DNA of 64,000 bases from NCBI RefSeq assembly GCF_014076415.1, contig NZ_CP043568.1, forward strand, positions 1,364,001 to 1,428,000, given 5' to 3'. Shown piece by piece: positions 20,847 to 28,973 of the stretch; the stretch's first letter is position 1, and each line of letters starts with the position of its first letter. Both the position numbers and the translations under genes were made by a program. The DNA is from Comamonas testosteroni. GTDB lineage: Bacteria > Pseudomonadota > Gammaproteobacteria > Burkholderiales > Burkholderiaceae_C. The notes under the pieces were generated by a model that worked only from the letters and a program-made list of their open reading frames with translations, was not told the DNA's origin and did no database searches.

Positions 20847-21609
20847 GGCGGGCCTCCGCTGACCGGTCTTCATCTGCACTCACCTCTTCCCCCAGGTAGG
20901 CACGCACCACCTCGGGCTCCTTGAGCACCTGGGCCGTGGGGCCGTCGGCTATTTTCGTGCCCGCGTTCATCACCACGCAGCGGCTGCACAGCGCATGCAC
21001 GGCGTCCATCACATGTTCGACCATGAGAATCGTCAGCCCCGTGGCCTGCAGCTGCCGGATCAGTGCAATGCCCTGCTGCAGCTCGGTAGGGTTGAGTCCG
21101 GCCAGCCATTCGTCGAGCAGCAGGATCTGCGGCTCCAGCGCCAGCGCGCGGGCCAGCTCCAGGCGCTTCTGGTTGATATAGGTGAGCTCGCCTGCGGGAG
21201 TCTTCACAAATTCGGCCAGACCCACCTGCTCCAGCAGTTGCAGGGCACGCGCGGCGGCCGGCTTTCCAAACAGAGGTCGGTGCTTGAAGGCCATGCCGGC
21301 AATGACGTTGTCGCTGCAGCTCATGGAGCCCAGCACCTTGACCAGCTGGAAGGTGCGCGCCACGCCCAGGCGGGCGATCTGGTGGCTTTTGAGCGGGTGG
21401 ATGGGCTTGCCGTTGAATACGATCTCGCCGCTGTTGACGGGCAGGGCGCCCGAGATCAGATTCATGGCCGTGGTCTTGCCCGAGCCATTGGGGCCGAGCA
21501 GGCCCACGACCTCGCCTGGGTAGACGTCAAAGCTCAGTTCGTTGACGGCCACCAGGCCGCCGAAGCGCTTGGTGGCGCCGCGCACGGAAAGCAGGGTGGC
21601 GGTCTTCAT
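20839..21609 (-). CDS. Branched-chain amino acid type ABC transporter ATPase (LivG-like)
   Basis: A protein of 256 residues starting MKTATLLSVRGATKRFGGL. Walker A is GPNGSGKTT and Walker B is ILLLDEWLAGLNP. The usual ABC signature LSGG is replaced by LTYINQKRLELARAL, a change common in LivG proteins. The C-terminus VVRAYLGEEV is typical. ATG overlaps the LivM-type stop by 4 bases. It is the second ATPase of the importer. Confidence 0.92.
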   Translation of the reverse strand: MKTATLLSVRGATKRFGGLVAVNELSFDVYPGEVVGLLGPNGSGKTTAMNLISGALPVNSGEIVFNGKPIHPLKSHQIARLGVARTFQLVKVLGSMSCSDNVIAGMAFKHRPLFGKPAAARALQLLEQVGLAEFVKTPAGELTYINQKRLELARALALEPQILLLDEWLAGLNPTELQQGIALIRQLQATGLTILMVEHVMDAVHALCSRCVVMNAGTKIADGPTAQVLKEPEVVRAYLGEEVSADEDRSAEARHA

Positions 21610-22553
21610 GGCTGGTCTCCCTTGCTGACAGCATTCCTGCCCAGCAGCCTGGCCAGCACGCCAGACAGGCCCTGGGGAATGAAGTACACGATCACGATGA
21701 ACACCAGTCCCAGCAGAATCGAGAAATGGTTGGGGAAATTGGCGCCCAGGTACTCGAACAGCAGCACCAGCGGCACGGCCCCCAGGATCGGGCCGAACAG
21801 CGCGCCGGCGCCGCCGAGCAAGGCCATGATCAGCGTCTGGAACGAGACGGCGGGAGCAAAGGCAATGCTGGGGTCGATATAGGTCCAGCGCGGAGCCATG
21901 ATGGCGCCCGTGACGGTGATGAACACGGCGCTGGCGGCGAACAGCAGCAGCTTGGCCGTGGTGGTGTTGATGCCCACATGGGTGGCCACGGTCTCGTCCT
22001 CGCCGATCACGCGCAGGGCCAGACCCAGGCGCGAGCGGTTGATGAGGGCGCGCAGCGCCAGCACCAGGGCCAGCATGGCCAGCAGCTGCCAGTAGATATC
22101 GAGCTGGGTGATCTCCACGAACACATAGCGGCCCAGATCCTTGGTGATGTTGACCTCCCACCAGGTGACGAGCTGCTTGACCAGCTCGGCCAGGCCGAAG
22201 CTGAAGATCACAAAGTACACGCCCGACAGCCGCAGCGTGGACAGCCCCACGATCAAGGCCATGACCAGGCCCACGCCGGCCGCGATGCCCAGCACGGCGG
22301 CCCAGGGCAGGGACTCGCCGAACACGGCGGTGACATAGGCGCCCATGCCGAAGAAGGCGACGGTGGCCAGCGAGATATAGCGCGTCGGTCCCGAGAACAG
22401 CGCCCAGGCCGTGGCCAGCACGCAGTACATCAGGATGCTGATCATGAGCGAGAGGTAGTACTCGTCCGTCAGCCAGCGTGGCAGCAGGGCCAGGCCCAGC
22501 AGGGCGGCGGCGCTGACGGCCCAGATCAGGATTTCCTTGCGATACTGATTCAT
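21606..22553 (-). CDS. Branched-chain amino acid type ABC permease (LivM-like)
   Basis: A protein of 315 residues starting MNQYRKEILIWAVSAAALL, with about eight to nine hydrophobic segments. The LivM motifs are visible: LFSGPTRYISLATVAFFGMG near 52-71, LSTLRLSGVYFVIFSFGLAE near 105-125 and RSRLGLALRVIGEDE with VATHVGINTTTAKL. It forms the inner-membrane channel with LivH. Its ATG overlaps the LivH-type stop by 4 bases. A much longer frame upstream in the same phase is antisense to LivH sense coding and was excluded. Confidence 0.92.
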   Translation of the reverse strand: MNQYRKEILIWAVSAAALLGLALLPRWLTDEYYLSLMISILMYCVLATAWALFSGPTRYISLATVAFFGMGAYVTAVFGESLPWAAVLGIAAGVGLVMALIVGLSTLRLSGVYFVIFSFGLAELVKQLVTWWEVNITKDLGRYVFVEITQLDIYWQLLAMLALVLALRALINRSRLGLALRVIGEDETVATHVGINTTTAKLLLFAASAVFITVTGAIMAPRWTYIDPSIAFAPAVSFQTLIMALLGGAGALFGPILGAVPLVLLFEYLGANFPNHFSILLGLVFIVIVYFIPQGLSGVLARLLGRNAVSKGDQP

Positions 22554-23425
22554 CGTGCGGCCCTCCCGAACAAGCCTGTGGGCCTGAACAGCAGCACCAG
22601 CAGGAACACCGCGTAATTGACGGCCAGCGTCAGGCCGGGGTCGACAAAGGAGGCGACCAGGGTTTCGGCAAAGCCCAGCAGCATGCCGGCGACCAGGCAA
22701 CCCATGAGATTGCCCACGCCGCCCATGATGACGACGATCAGCGCCTTCATGGCAAACATGGTGCCCATGCCGGCCGAGAAGGGCAGAAACATGCTGACCA
22801 GCACGCCGCAGACCGCCACCAGTGCACCGCCCAGACCGTAGGCCAGTGCCGCCGTGCTGCGCACATTGATGCCGACCAGATGGGCGAACTGCGGTGCCAC
22901 GGACACGGCGCGCACCACGGCGCCGGCGCGGGTGCGCGTCAGCAGCAGGTACAGACCGCCGCCCAGCACGATGGCAAAGCCCAGCACCAGCAGACGGTTG
23001 GCGGCGACCTTGCTGCCCAGGATCTCCACGGGTTCGGACAGATAGCTGTAGCTGTGATAGTCGCCGCCGAACATCACCAGCATGACGCCCTGCACGACGA
23101 ACAGCATGCCGAAGGTGGCCAGAATCGAATCCACCTCCAGCGCCGGTCCACCCTTGGCGCGGCGCACCAGCGGGGTCAGCAGCAGCTGATAGATCAGCCA
23201 CTGGATGGCAAAGCCCAGCGGCACCACCAGCAGCAACAGCAGCAGCGGCGAAACACCCCAGCTGCTCACCGCAAAAAAGGCCAGAAAGGCCGGTGCAATC
23301 AGAAACTCCCCATACGAGAGATTCATGATGCGCGCCACGCCATACTGCAGCGTCAGCCCCATGGCCACCAGGCCATAGAGCCCGCCCAGCATCGCGCCAG
23401 CGAGAAGGATGTCTATTAAATTCAT
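22550..23425 (-). CDS. Branched-chain amino acid type ABC permease (LivH-like)
   Basis: A protein of 291 residues with about eight membrane segments. The start MNLIDILLAGAMLGGLYGLV and the motif GVARIMNLSYGEFLI match LivH. The EAA-like loop is RTRAGAVVRAVSVAPQFAHL. It pairs with the LivM-type permease. It is separated from the upstream binding-protein gene by 254 bases containing a repeat element. Confidence 0.92.
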   Translation of the reverse strand: MNLIDILLAGAMLGGLYGLVAMGLTLQYGVARIMNLSYGEFLIAPAFLAFFAVSSWGVSPLLLLLLVVPLGFAIQWLIYQLLLTPLVRRAKGGPALEVDSILATFGMLFVVQGVMLVMFGGDYHSYSYLSEPVEILGSKVAANRLLVLGFAIVLGGGLYLLLTRTRAGAVVRAVSVAPQFAHLVGINVRSTAALAYGLGGALVAVCGVLVSMFLPFSAGMGTMFAMKALIVVIMGGVGNLMGCLVAGMLLGFAETLVASFVDPGLTLAVNYAVFLLVLLFRPTGLFGRAAR

Positions 23426-23549
23426 AGCGTATACCGCTGGTGATTCATTGTTCTTGTTATGAAATCAATGCAAAGTTAAAGCGAGACATGCGCAACCAGC
23501 TCTTGTTTTGATAGTTCTTGCGTAGCTGGGCGAATGCTGGAATAGGCAT

Positions 23550-23666
23550 GCCCCAGCAACGGGACAGCGAGGAAGGGCAGCCCCGCACCGAGGCTGTCGT
23601 CCCCCTCCCGCGAAGCGAGAGAGGGGGAAGCGGCGGGGCCGCCTAGGCGCAGCCGCTCAGGGGGAG
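23550..23666 (-). repeat. GC-rich double-hairpin intergenic repeat, copy 5
   Basis: It lies between the binding-protein stop (23680) and the LivH-type start. It contains GGGACAGCGAGGAAGGGCAG, GAGGCTGTCGTCCCCCTCCC, GGGGGAAGCGGCGGGGCCGC and AGCCGCTCAGGGGG. A stable 3' structure here would favour higher levels of binding protein than permease, as in other importers; this is inference. Confidence 0.8.
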
Positions 23667-23679
23667 TGCTTCAAGTTTT

Positions 23680-24903
23680 TCAGGGGGTGACTCGCGGAAT
23701 CACCGCAGGTTTGACCCCCGCCCGGTTGGTTGGCGCAATTGCATTGAACTCGCCGTTCTGCCACTGGCCCACATGCCAGAGTTTGGTCAGCATCTGGCCT
23801 TCGAGCTTGACGGGGCCCAGCACGGTCTCGAAGCTGCCGCTCTTGAGCTCCTGGGTCACGGCGGCGCGGTCGATCTTGCCCACGCGCTCGATGGCCTGCT
23901 GCAGCATCTGCAGCGAGGTGTAGACGATGGGGCTGGCAAAGCGGTCCGACTCCTGCCCGGTCACTTCCTTGAAGCGCTTCAGATAGGCCAGCATCTGCGG
24001 GTTGCCGGCATCGATGCCGCCCGGCGCCATCACGCCTTCGGCCGCTGCGCCGAATTTGCCCTTGAACATGGGGAATTGCGTGCCCACGCCGGTGAACAGC
24101 ACCTTGGGAGCCAGGCCCTGCGTCCTGGCCTGTTCGTTGATCAGCATGGTGTCGGGCGGGTAGGAGTAGGCCACGAAGGTATCGGCACCCTTGCCCTTGG
24201 CCTCGTTGATGATGGGCGTCATGTCCTGCGTGCCGATCGGATAGCTCTTGTCGTAGACCAGCTCGAAGCCATGCTGCTTGGCGGCCTTGCGCGTGGCATT
24301 GGCCAGCTCCACGCCAAAGCCGTCGGCGATGTTGATCATGGCGATCTTGTGGTTGATCTTGCCGTCCTTCTTGGCCTTTTCCAGCATGGCGACCAGGCCT
24401 TCGGCATATTCGCCGCCCGTGCCCAGGAAGAAGAAGGCATGCTTCCAGCGCTTGGCCAGATCGGGGGCCTTGTCGGTCACCGAGGTGGCGGCCAGCAGCG
24501 GGTATTTGTGCTTTTCGTAGGTCGGACCCACGGCCAGATTGGAGCCCGTGCCCCAGGGCGGCAGCACGAAGTCGACCTTGTCCTGGGTGATCAGGCGCTC
24601 GGTGGCGCGCACGGCCTCTTCGGTGCTGGAGCGGTCGTCGTATTCGATGACCTCGATGGGCACGCGCTTGTTGTAGGCCTTGAGCATGATGCCGCCGGCG
24701 TCGTTGATCTCCTTGACCCAGAGCTTGTAGTTGGGCGCTGTCGTCACCGAGGTACCGCCTGCGTTGACGCCGGTCTTGGCAATGGCCCAGCCGATACGGA
24801 TGGACTTGGGCGCTTCCTGGGCCAGGGCCTGGCTGCACAGACCCGCCAGGGCCGTTGCCGCGACCAGGCTTTTGAGAACAAAACGCTTGTCGGCGAATGT
24901 CAT
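23680..24903 (-). CDS. Periplasmic ABC substrate-binding protein (Peripla_BP_6 / LivJ type)
   Basis: A protein of 407 residues with ribosome binding site AAGGAGAC before ATG. The signal peptide is about 29 residues long and ends LCSQALAQE. The mature domain reads as a type I periplasmic binding protein: IRIGWAIAKTGVNAGG, the EVIEYDDRSSTEEAVRATER segment and FVAYSYPPDTM. Proteins of this branch bind amino acids, amides or aromatic acids. The next-door aromatic aldehyde dehydrogenase and AraC regulator make an aromatic ligand plausible. It is the first gene of the importer operon. Confidence 0.9.
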   Translation of the reverse strand: MTFADKRFVLKSLVAATALAGLCSQALAQEAPKSIRIGWAIAKTGVNAGGTSVTTAPNYKLWVKEINDAGGIMLKAYNKRVPIEVIEYDDRSSTEEAVRATERLITQDKVDFVLPPWGTGSNLAVGPTYEKHKYPLLAATSVTDKAPDLAKRWKHAFFFLGTGGEYAEGLVAMLEKAKKDGKINHKIAMINIADGFGVELANATRKAAKQHGFELVYDKSYPIGTQDMTPIINEAKGKGADTFVAYSYPPDTMLINEQARTQGLAPKVLFTGVGTQFPMFKGKFGAAAEGVMAPGGIDAGNPQMLAYLKRFKEVTGQESDRFASPIVYTSLQMLQQAIERVGKIDRAAVTQELKSGSFETVLGPVKLEGQMLTKLWHVGQWQNGEFNAIAPTNRAGVKPAVIPRVTP

Positions 24904-24938
24904 GCTTGTCTCCTTTTTGATGGACGGGTGTCCGGGTT

Positions 24939-25009
24939 TTCGGCCATCGTAGGAAATCGCGGCGCAAGGGGCTTGTCTGTGCGTGCACTGCGTCTTGTCT
25001 GTGCATGCA
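24939..25009 (-). promoter_or_regulatory. Putative AraC-dependent promoter and operator of the importer operon
   Basis: Two direct repeats CTTGTCTGTGCGTGCA (24972-24987) and CTTGTCTGTGCATGCA (24994-25009) are spaced exactly 22 bases apart, two helical turns, as expected for a tandem AraC/XylS-type site. On the minus strand a -10-like TACGAT lies at 24951-24946 and the poor -35 position (24969-24974) touches the proximal repeat. The 11-mer ATCGTAGGAAA at 24946-24956 recurs at 30579-30589 before the second operon. The start point would leave a leader of about 36 bases. Confidence 0.55.
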
Positions 25010-25118
25010 AGTGTCTGTGGGTAAACACTGATTTCCCTGCGAGGCGCCGGTTTTGCCCGGGCACGGGTCCGGGTCGCTATGGATAATGAAGCATCCTGTT
25101 ACTTCTTCAGGAGCCCAG

Positions 25119-26099
25119 ATGCGGCCAGACATTCCTGCCAACCAAGTGACCGAGAAGATGACCGAGATGCAAGGTGCTCAAGCCGTGGGCGCCTGGCAGC
25201 ACTGGATGTCCACGCTCTATGGCCTGGAGAGCGATGTCTATGGCGACCAGCATTTCTCGGCGCGACTGGGCACCTTCGAGCTGGGGCCGGTGGGAATGAC
25301 CCGGATCGAGGCCAGCCGCCATCGCGTGCGGCGCACTTCGGCCAGCATGGCACGCCACAGCACCGACTTTCTCAAGATCGTGGCTCCCTGGCATGGCGAG
25401 GCCCGCGTCTGCCAGAACGGGCGCGAAGCCGTGGCACGCAGCGGCCAGTGGCTGATCTATGACACCACGCAGGAGTACGAGGTGCTCAACCCCGAGTGGT
25501 GCGAGCATCTGATCATCACCCTGCCCAAAAGCCGCTTCGAAGACCATGGCCGCGCCATCGATGCGCTCATGGGGGGCTATGTGGGCGGCAGCGAAGGCGT
25601 GTCCCGCATTGCGCTGGACATGATGCGCGGCACTTTTGCCGAATGCCGGGCCATGGGCCAGGGACTGGCCCAGCATGTGACGGATTCGCTGCTGCAGCTG
25701 ATCCAGCTGTCCCTGCTCGACGCCTGCGGCCGTGCGGCCTCGCTGAGCGCCAGCGAGCTGCTGCTGGGCCGCATCAAGGCCTATGTGCGCCAGCACCTGC
25801 GCGATCCGGCCCTGAGCGTGGATGCCGTGGCCGCAGCGCTCAACTGCAGCAAGCGACATCTCTACAACGCCTTTGCCGATGAGCGGCTGTCCATCAGCCA
25901 GCATATCTGGGCCGAGCGCGTGGCCCTGTTCCAGCGCGAACTGCTCAGTCCTGCCAATCGCCACTGCACCTTGACGGAGCTGGCGCTGGCCAGCGGCTTT
26001 GCCAGCGGCGCGCATCTGAGCCGCCTGTTCAAGCAGCACACGGGGCAGACGCCGGCGCAGTTCAGGGCAGGCGTGCAGTCTTCGAGTCTGCTGAACTAG
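25119..26099 (+). CDS. AraC-family transcriptional regulator, importer side
   Basis: A protein of 326 residues; ATG 25119 is chosen because CAGGAG lies 7 bases upstream. The N-terminal 200 residues are the AraC-binding-like sensor type (DFLKIVAPWHGEARVCQNGR, then SGQWLIYDTTQEYEV). The C-terminal domain has two helix-turn-helix units (LSVDAVAAALNCSKRHLYNA and LTELALASGFASGAHLSRLF). It is divergent from the binding-protein gene and resembles the regulator at 30781-31731 in layout. It probably activates the importer-aldehyde dehydrogenase operon when an aromatic inducer is bound. Confidence 0.9.
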   Translation: MRPDIPANQVTEKMTEMQGAQAVGAWQHWMSTLYGLESDVYGDQHFSARLGTFELGPVGMTRIEASRHRVRRTSASMARHSTDFLKIVAPWHGEARVCQNGREAVARSGQWLIYDTTQEYEVLNPEWCEHLIITLPKSRFEDHGRAIDALMGGYVGGSEGVSRIALDMMRGTFAECRAMGQGLAQHVTDSLLQLIQLSLLDACGRAASLSASELLLGRIKAYVRQHLRDPALSVDAVAAALNCSKRHLYNAFADERLSISQHIWAERVALFQRELLSPANRHCTLTELALASGFASGAHLSRLFKQHTGQTPAQFRAGVQSSSLLN

Positions 26100-26119
26100 G
26101 CATTAAATTGGCCTTAAAC

Positions 26120-26377
26120 CCAATCCAGAAAATCGCAAACAGCTATTGATACAATAGCAAACAAGAAGCAAGCAAGAAAAAGAAAGGCACTTGGCGTTTT
26201 CAAATCAGGTGGCTTTAAAAATTTGAGGCTAGGGCGCAGCAATTGAACAGGCATGCCCCATCAAAGGACAGCAAGCAAGTCCTAGGCGGCCCCGCCGCCG
26301 CGCAGCAAAGCTGTCGTCCCCCTCCCGCATTGCGAAGCAAAGCGAGAGAGGGGGAAGGCGCAAAGCGCCTCAGGGGA
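26120..26377 (-). repeat. Composite intergenic repeat with terminator-like hairpin and double-hairpin element, copy 6
   Basis: Lies between two convergent genes. From left to right: an AGCTATTGATACAATAGC hairpin (about 26140-26158); a degenerate hairpin at 26184-26225 (GGCACTTGGCGTTTTCAAAT, then CAGGTGGCTTTAAAAATTT) that is a decayed copy of the terminator at 18297-18340; then the double-hairpin element from about 26264 to 26377, ending 2 bases before the flavoprotein stop codon. The order matches the region 18235-18498, so the whole composite has been duplicated. Confidence 0.75.
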
Positions 26378-26379
26378 GA

Positions 26380-27930
26380 TCAAATGTTTATTCCGCACTT
26401 GCCCGGAGCCAGGATCCCATTGGGGTCCAGAGCACGCTTGATCTTGCGCTCGATATCGCGCTTGACCGGACCGTAGCTCTGCGCCACGCGCTCCTGGAAG
26501 GCTGTGTTCACGCGGTACACGGCATAGCCTTCCTTTTCGAACTCGTCCAGCAGCTCGGCAAAGCAGGCGTTGGCTCGCTTGGTTTCCTCTTCGTTGCTGC
26601 GGTCGTAGAGCACATCGATGACATGGTGCATATCGCGCCAGCCGACGATGAACTCGCCCACATAGTCCAGGCCATGCTTGTTGAGGATCTTCTTGGCCAG
26701 CGACTTCTGCTTGTCGCACTCGCTGCCGCGCGCCTGCGACACAGGGGCGAACCACATCGAGCCGCCACCTCCGCGCCAGTTGTAGAGGCCGAATTCCTGC
26801 AGGTTGGGCACGCCTGACATGAGCTGGGCACGGTACTTGAAGGGCTGGGTGTCTCCGGCCATCTCCTCGGTGATCAGGCGGCCCTTGCCCAGCTTCTTGA
26901 GTGCGTCCTGCACGATCTTGAAGTTGACGTCGACCTGCTCCCTGGTGCCGTACAGCGCGGCGTAGACATTCCAGGCGCCCAGATGCTTGTCCTTCTGGAT
27001 CTGCTTGAGGATGGCGTCGGGCGTGTGGCCGGGCTCGGTGGTGTAGTCCGAGCGGCGGGTATTGCATGTCGAGGCTTCCCACAGCACGCCGGCAATCACC
27101 ACCGAATTGGGGATGACCTGGGCGATGCGCAGGGGGCGGATGAATTCCACGATCTCGGAAATATCGCTGTCTTCGTCGAACTGGATTTCCAGTGGCTTGA
27201 AGACCGGGGGCTTGGGCATCAGCCAGAAACCCATCTTGGTGCAGATGCCGTAGTTGGACTGGGTGAACATGCCGTCCAGCGTCGGGCCGTAGCCCCATTT
27301 GAATACCTGCCAGGCCTTGTCGCCCTTGACGCCTCCCATGCCGGTGCGCAGCACATCGCCGTTGGCCATCACCACTTCCATGCCGCACTGCATCATGAAG
27401 TGTTCGCCATAGGGGGTGTAGCCCACGCCGCGGTCCATGGTGTTGCCCAGAGGACCGGCAATGCCCGAAGGTGCCGAGAACGACAGCATCAAGGGAATCT
27501 TGTTCTCTTCGAGGTAGTCGTAGAGCATCTGGTAAGTCACGCCGGGCTCGACCAGGGCCGTGCACAGTTCGGGGTCCACGTGGATGATCTTGTTCATCTT
27601 GCGCAGATCCAGCACCACCTGGCCGCGCTGACCCGGTGCGGCCGAGCCGTAGCCGAAGTTGCGGCCGGTGGAGATGGTCCACACAGGCACCTTGTGCGCG
27701 TTGCAGATCTTGACGACCTCTTGCACCTGCTCCACGGTGGTGGCAGTCACCACGGCGGAAGGCGTGTGCTCTTCGGTGGGCACAGCCATCATCACCTTGG
27801 TGTAGGGACGAACCAGCTCGTCCTTGATCATCACATTGTCTTCGCCCAGGACTTTCTTGAATTGGGCGATGGCCGCATCAAAGCTGCTCTCGCTCATGCC
27901 CTTGGGCAGGGCCATGTATTTGCTTGTCAT
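26380..27930 (-). CDS. pchF: p-Cresol methylhydroxylase-type flavoprotein subunit
   Basis: A protein of 516 residues in the vanillyl-alcohol-oxidase/PCMH family. An FAD-binding domain (PVWTISTGRNFGYGSAAPG near 82-100) is followed by a substrate domain. Residues aligning one short of the known PCMH numbering are Y94, Y472 and R473 (catalytic site in P. putida: Tyr95, Tyr473, Arg474) and Y383 in FGLYNWRGGGG, matching the FAD-linking Tyr384. The family oxidises 4-alkylphenols and passes electrons to a cytochrome c. p-Cresol, 4-ethylphenol and eugenol-type substrates cannot be told apart here. It has no signal peptide. It is the last gene of the pchA-C-X-F order. Confidence 0.88.
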   Translation of the reverse strand: MTSKYMALPKGMSESSFDAAIAQFKKVLGEDNVMIKDELVRPYTKVMMAVPTEEHTPSAVVTATTVEQVQEVVKICNAHKVPVWTISTGRNFGYGSAAPGQRGQVVLDLRKMNKIIHVDPELCTALVEPGVTYQMLYDYLEENKIPLMLSFSAPSGIAGPLGNTMDRGVGYTPYGEHFMMQCGMEVVMANGDVLRTGMGGVKGDKAWQVFKWGYGPTLDGMFTQSNYGICTKMGFWLMPKPPVFKPLEIQFDEDSDISEIVEFIRPLRIAQVIPNSVVIAGVLWEASTCNTRRSDYTTEPGHTPDAILKQIQKDKHLGAWNVYAALYGTREQVDVNFKIVQDALKKLGKGRLITEEMAGDTQPFKYRAQLMSGVPNLQEFGLYNWRGGGGSMWFAPVSQARGSECDKQKSLAKKILNKHGLDYVGEFIVGWRDMHHVIDVLYDRSNEEETKRANACFAELLDEFEKEGYAVYRVNTAFQERVAQSYGPVKRDIERKIKRALDPNGILAPGKCGINI

Positions 27931-27949
27931 GCTCTGCTTTCCTTGTTTC

Positions 27950-28462
27950 TTAGATTACGCAGCTAAAGGACACGCAGGCTTGCTTGCCTGCTGCTGCCGT
28001 GGTGTTCATGACTTGACCGGACGCCAGCGACCGACCCAGCGCCTGGGCCCAGTCGGCGGCAGCGCCGTCCACGCGATGGTGTTCCACGGCCAGCACGCGG
28101 CCACCGCTGGAGCGGACCAGGTCCAGCACCAGCGTGGCCGAGGCGTCATCCAGCAGGCCCAGCAACAGGGTTTCCCGACTGTCGGCCAGCAGCTCGCCCA
28201 ATTGGTTGAAAGCGGCGCTGTCCAGACCTTGAAGGCCGGTGTGCACCGCGTTGCGGGTCGTGCTCTGAACACCGGCCACAAAGGCCTTGTCCAGCGCACT
28301 GGCGTGCATGGAGGATGTCACGGCCAGCACCTCGGCAGAACGTGTAGCTGCGCCGGTGGAGCGGCCTGCAGCGGAAGAGGCAGCCTGTGCCCAGCCTATG
28401 CCGGAGACAGCCAGACCTGCAGCGGTCAGACCTTTGAGAAGGGAGCGACGATCGGCTTGCAT
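27950..28462 (-). CDS. pchX: PchX-like protein with Tat-type signal
   Basis: A protein of 170 residues from ATG 28462, with ribosome binding site AAGGAG 9 bases upstream. The N-terminus MQADRRSLLKGLTAAGLAVS carries a twin-arginine motif (RRSLLK) and a hydrophobic core ending near WAQAASS. The rest is a small alpha/beta domain (ETLLLGLLDDASATLVLDLV, SGGRVLAVEHHRVDG). Its place between the cytochrome and flavoprotein genes matches pchX of the p-cresol cluster, for which I know no established role. The flavoprotein lacks its own signal, so an export-partner role is possible; this is inference. Confidence 0.75.
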   Translation of the reverse strand: MQADRRSLLKGLTAAGLAVSGIGWAQAASSAAGRSTGAATRSAEVLAVTSSMHASALDKAFVAGVQSTTRNAVHTGLQGLDSAAFNQLGELLADSRETLLLGLLDDASATLVLDLVRSSGGRVLAVEHHRVDGAAADWAQALGRSLASGQVMNTTAAAGKQACVSFSCVI

Positions 28463-28475
28463 TGCATCGTTCTCC

Positions 28476-28796
28476 TTACTTCTTGGCTGGCTCGGCAGCC
28501 TTGGGGGGCTCTGTCTTGGACAGGTAGTTTGCCAGGTCTTCCAGCGTGGCATCGTCGATGTCGGTCACGCGAAAGGAGGGCATGGCGTTCATGCCGTTGC
28601 GCGCAATGACCACGTAGGTCGCGGGCGGAAAGCCGCGTCCCTTGATGACGGGGCCTATGCCGGCTTCATGGCATTTGGCACAGGTCTTTTCGTAGAAGCG
28701 CTGGCCGGGGCCAGTGCCGTGAGAGTCCGCAGCCGAGGCGGCGAGGCTGAGGCCAGACAGCAGGGCTGCCAGGGCCAGTCGGGAGGCATGTTTCAA
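28476..28796 (-). CDS. pchC: Cytochrome c subunit of the methylhydroxylase
   Basis: A protein of 106 residues if TTG at 28796 is the start (CGGAGA lies 6 bases upstream); a GTG at 28832 in the same frame would add 12 residues before the signal peptide. The signal peptide is about 22 residues (ending LAASAADS). The heme motif is CAKCH (C39, C42, H43) and the distal Met is probably M72 (NAMPSF). A Lys/Pro-rich tail follows. It accepts electrons from the flavoprotein in the periplasm. It precedes the pchX-like gene by 13 bases. Confidence 0.88.
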   Translation of the reverse strand: MKHASRLALAALLSGLSLAASAADSHGTGPGQRFYEKTCAKCHEAGIGPVIKGRGFPPATYVVIARNGMNAMPSFRVTDIDDATLEDLANYLSKTEPPKAAEPAKK

Positions 28797-28973
28797 CGTG
28801 GGTCTCCGGTGGTTCTGTGGGGCGGCAGACACAAGGCGCAGGTTGGGGTTCGCGCCTTGCCCATGCGGGCGGCTGCACCTGAGGTCTTTGCCTCATGGCC
28901 CAGTGCCCGCGATGGAGGTTTCAAGCGAAGACAGCAGTCAGGCCAGCCGGCTATGGCTGCTGTCCTGGGCGCT

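Noticed and set aside
20839..22161. 440-codon continuous frame suggesting a LivM-LivG fusion
   Set aside because: The upstream part is an out-of-phase reading of the LivM gene; LivG starts at ATG 21609 with a normal N-terminus and LivM has its own stop at 21606.
21606..23201. 531-codon frame suggesting an extended LivM permease
   Set aside because: The first 215 codons read LivH DNA in the wrong phase; LivM starts at ATG 22553 with a 4-base overlap with LivH.
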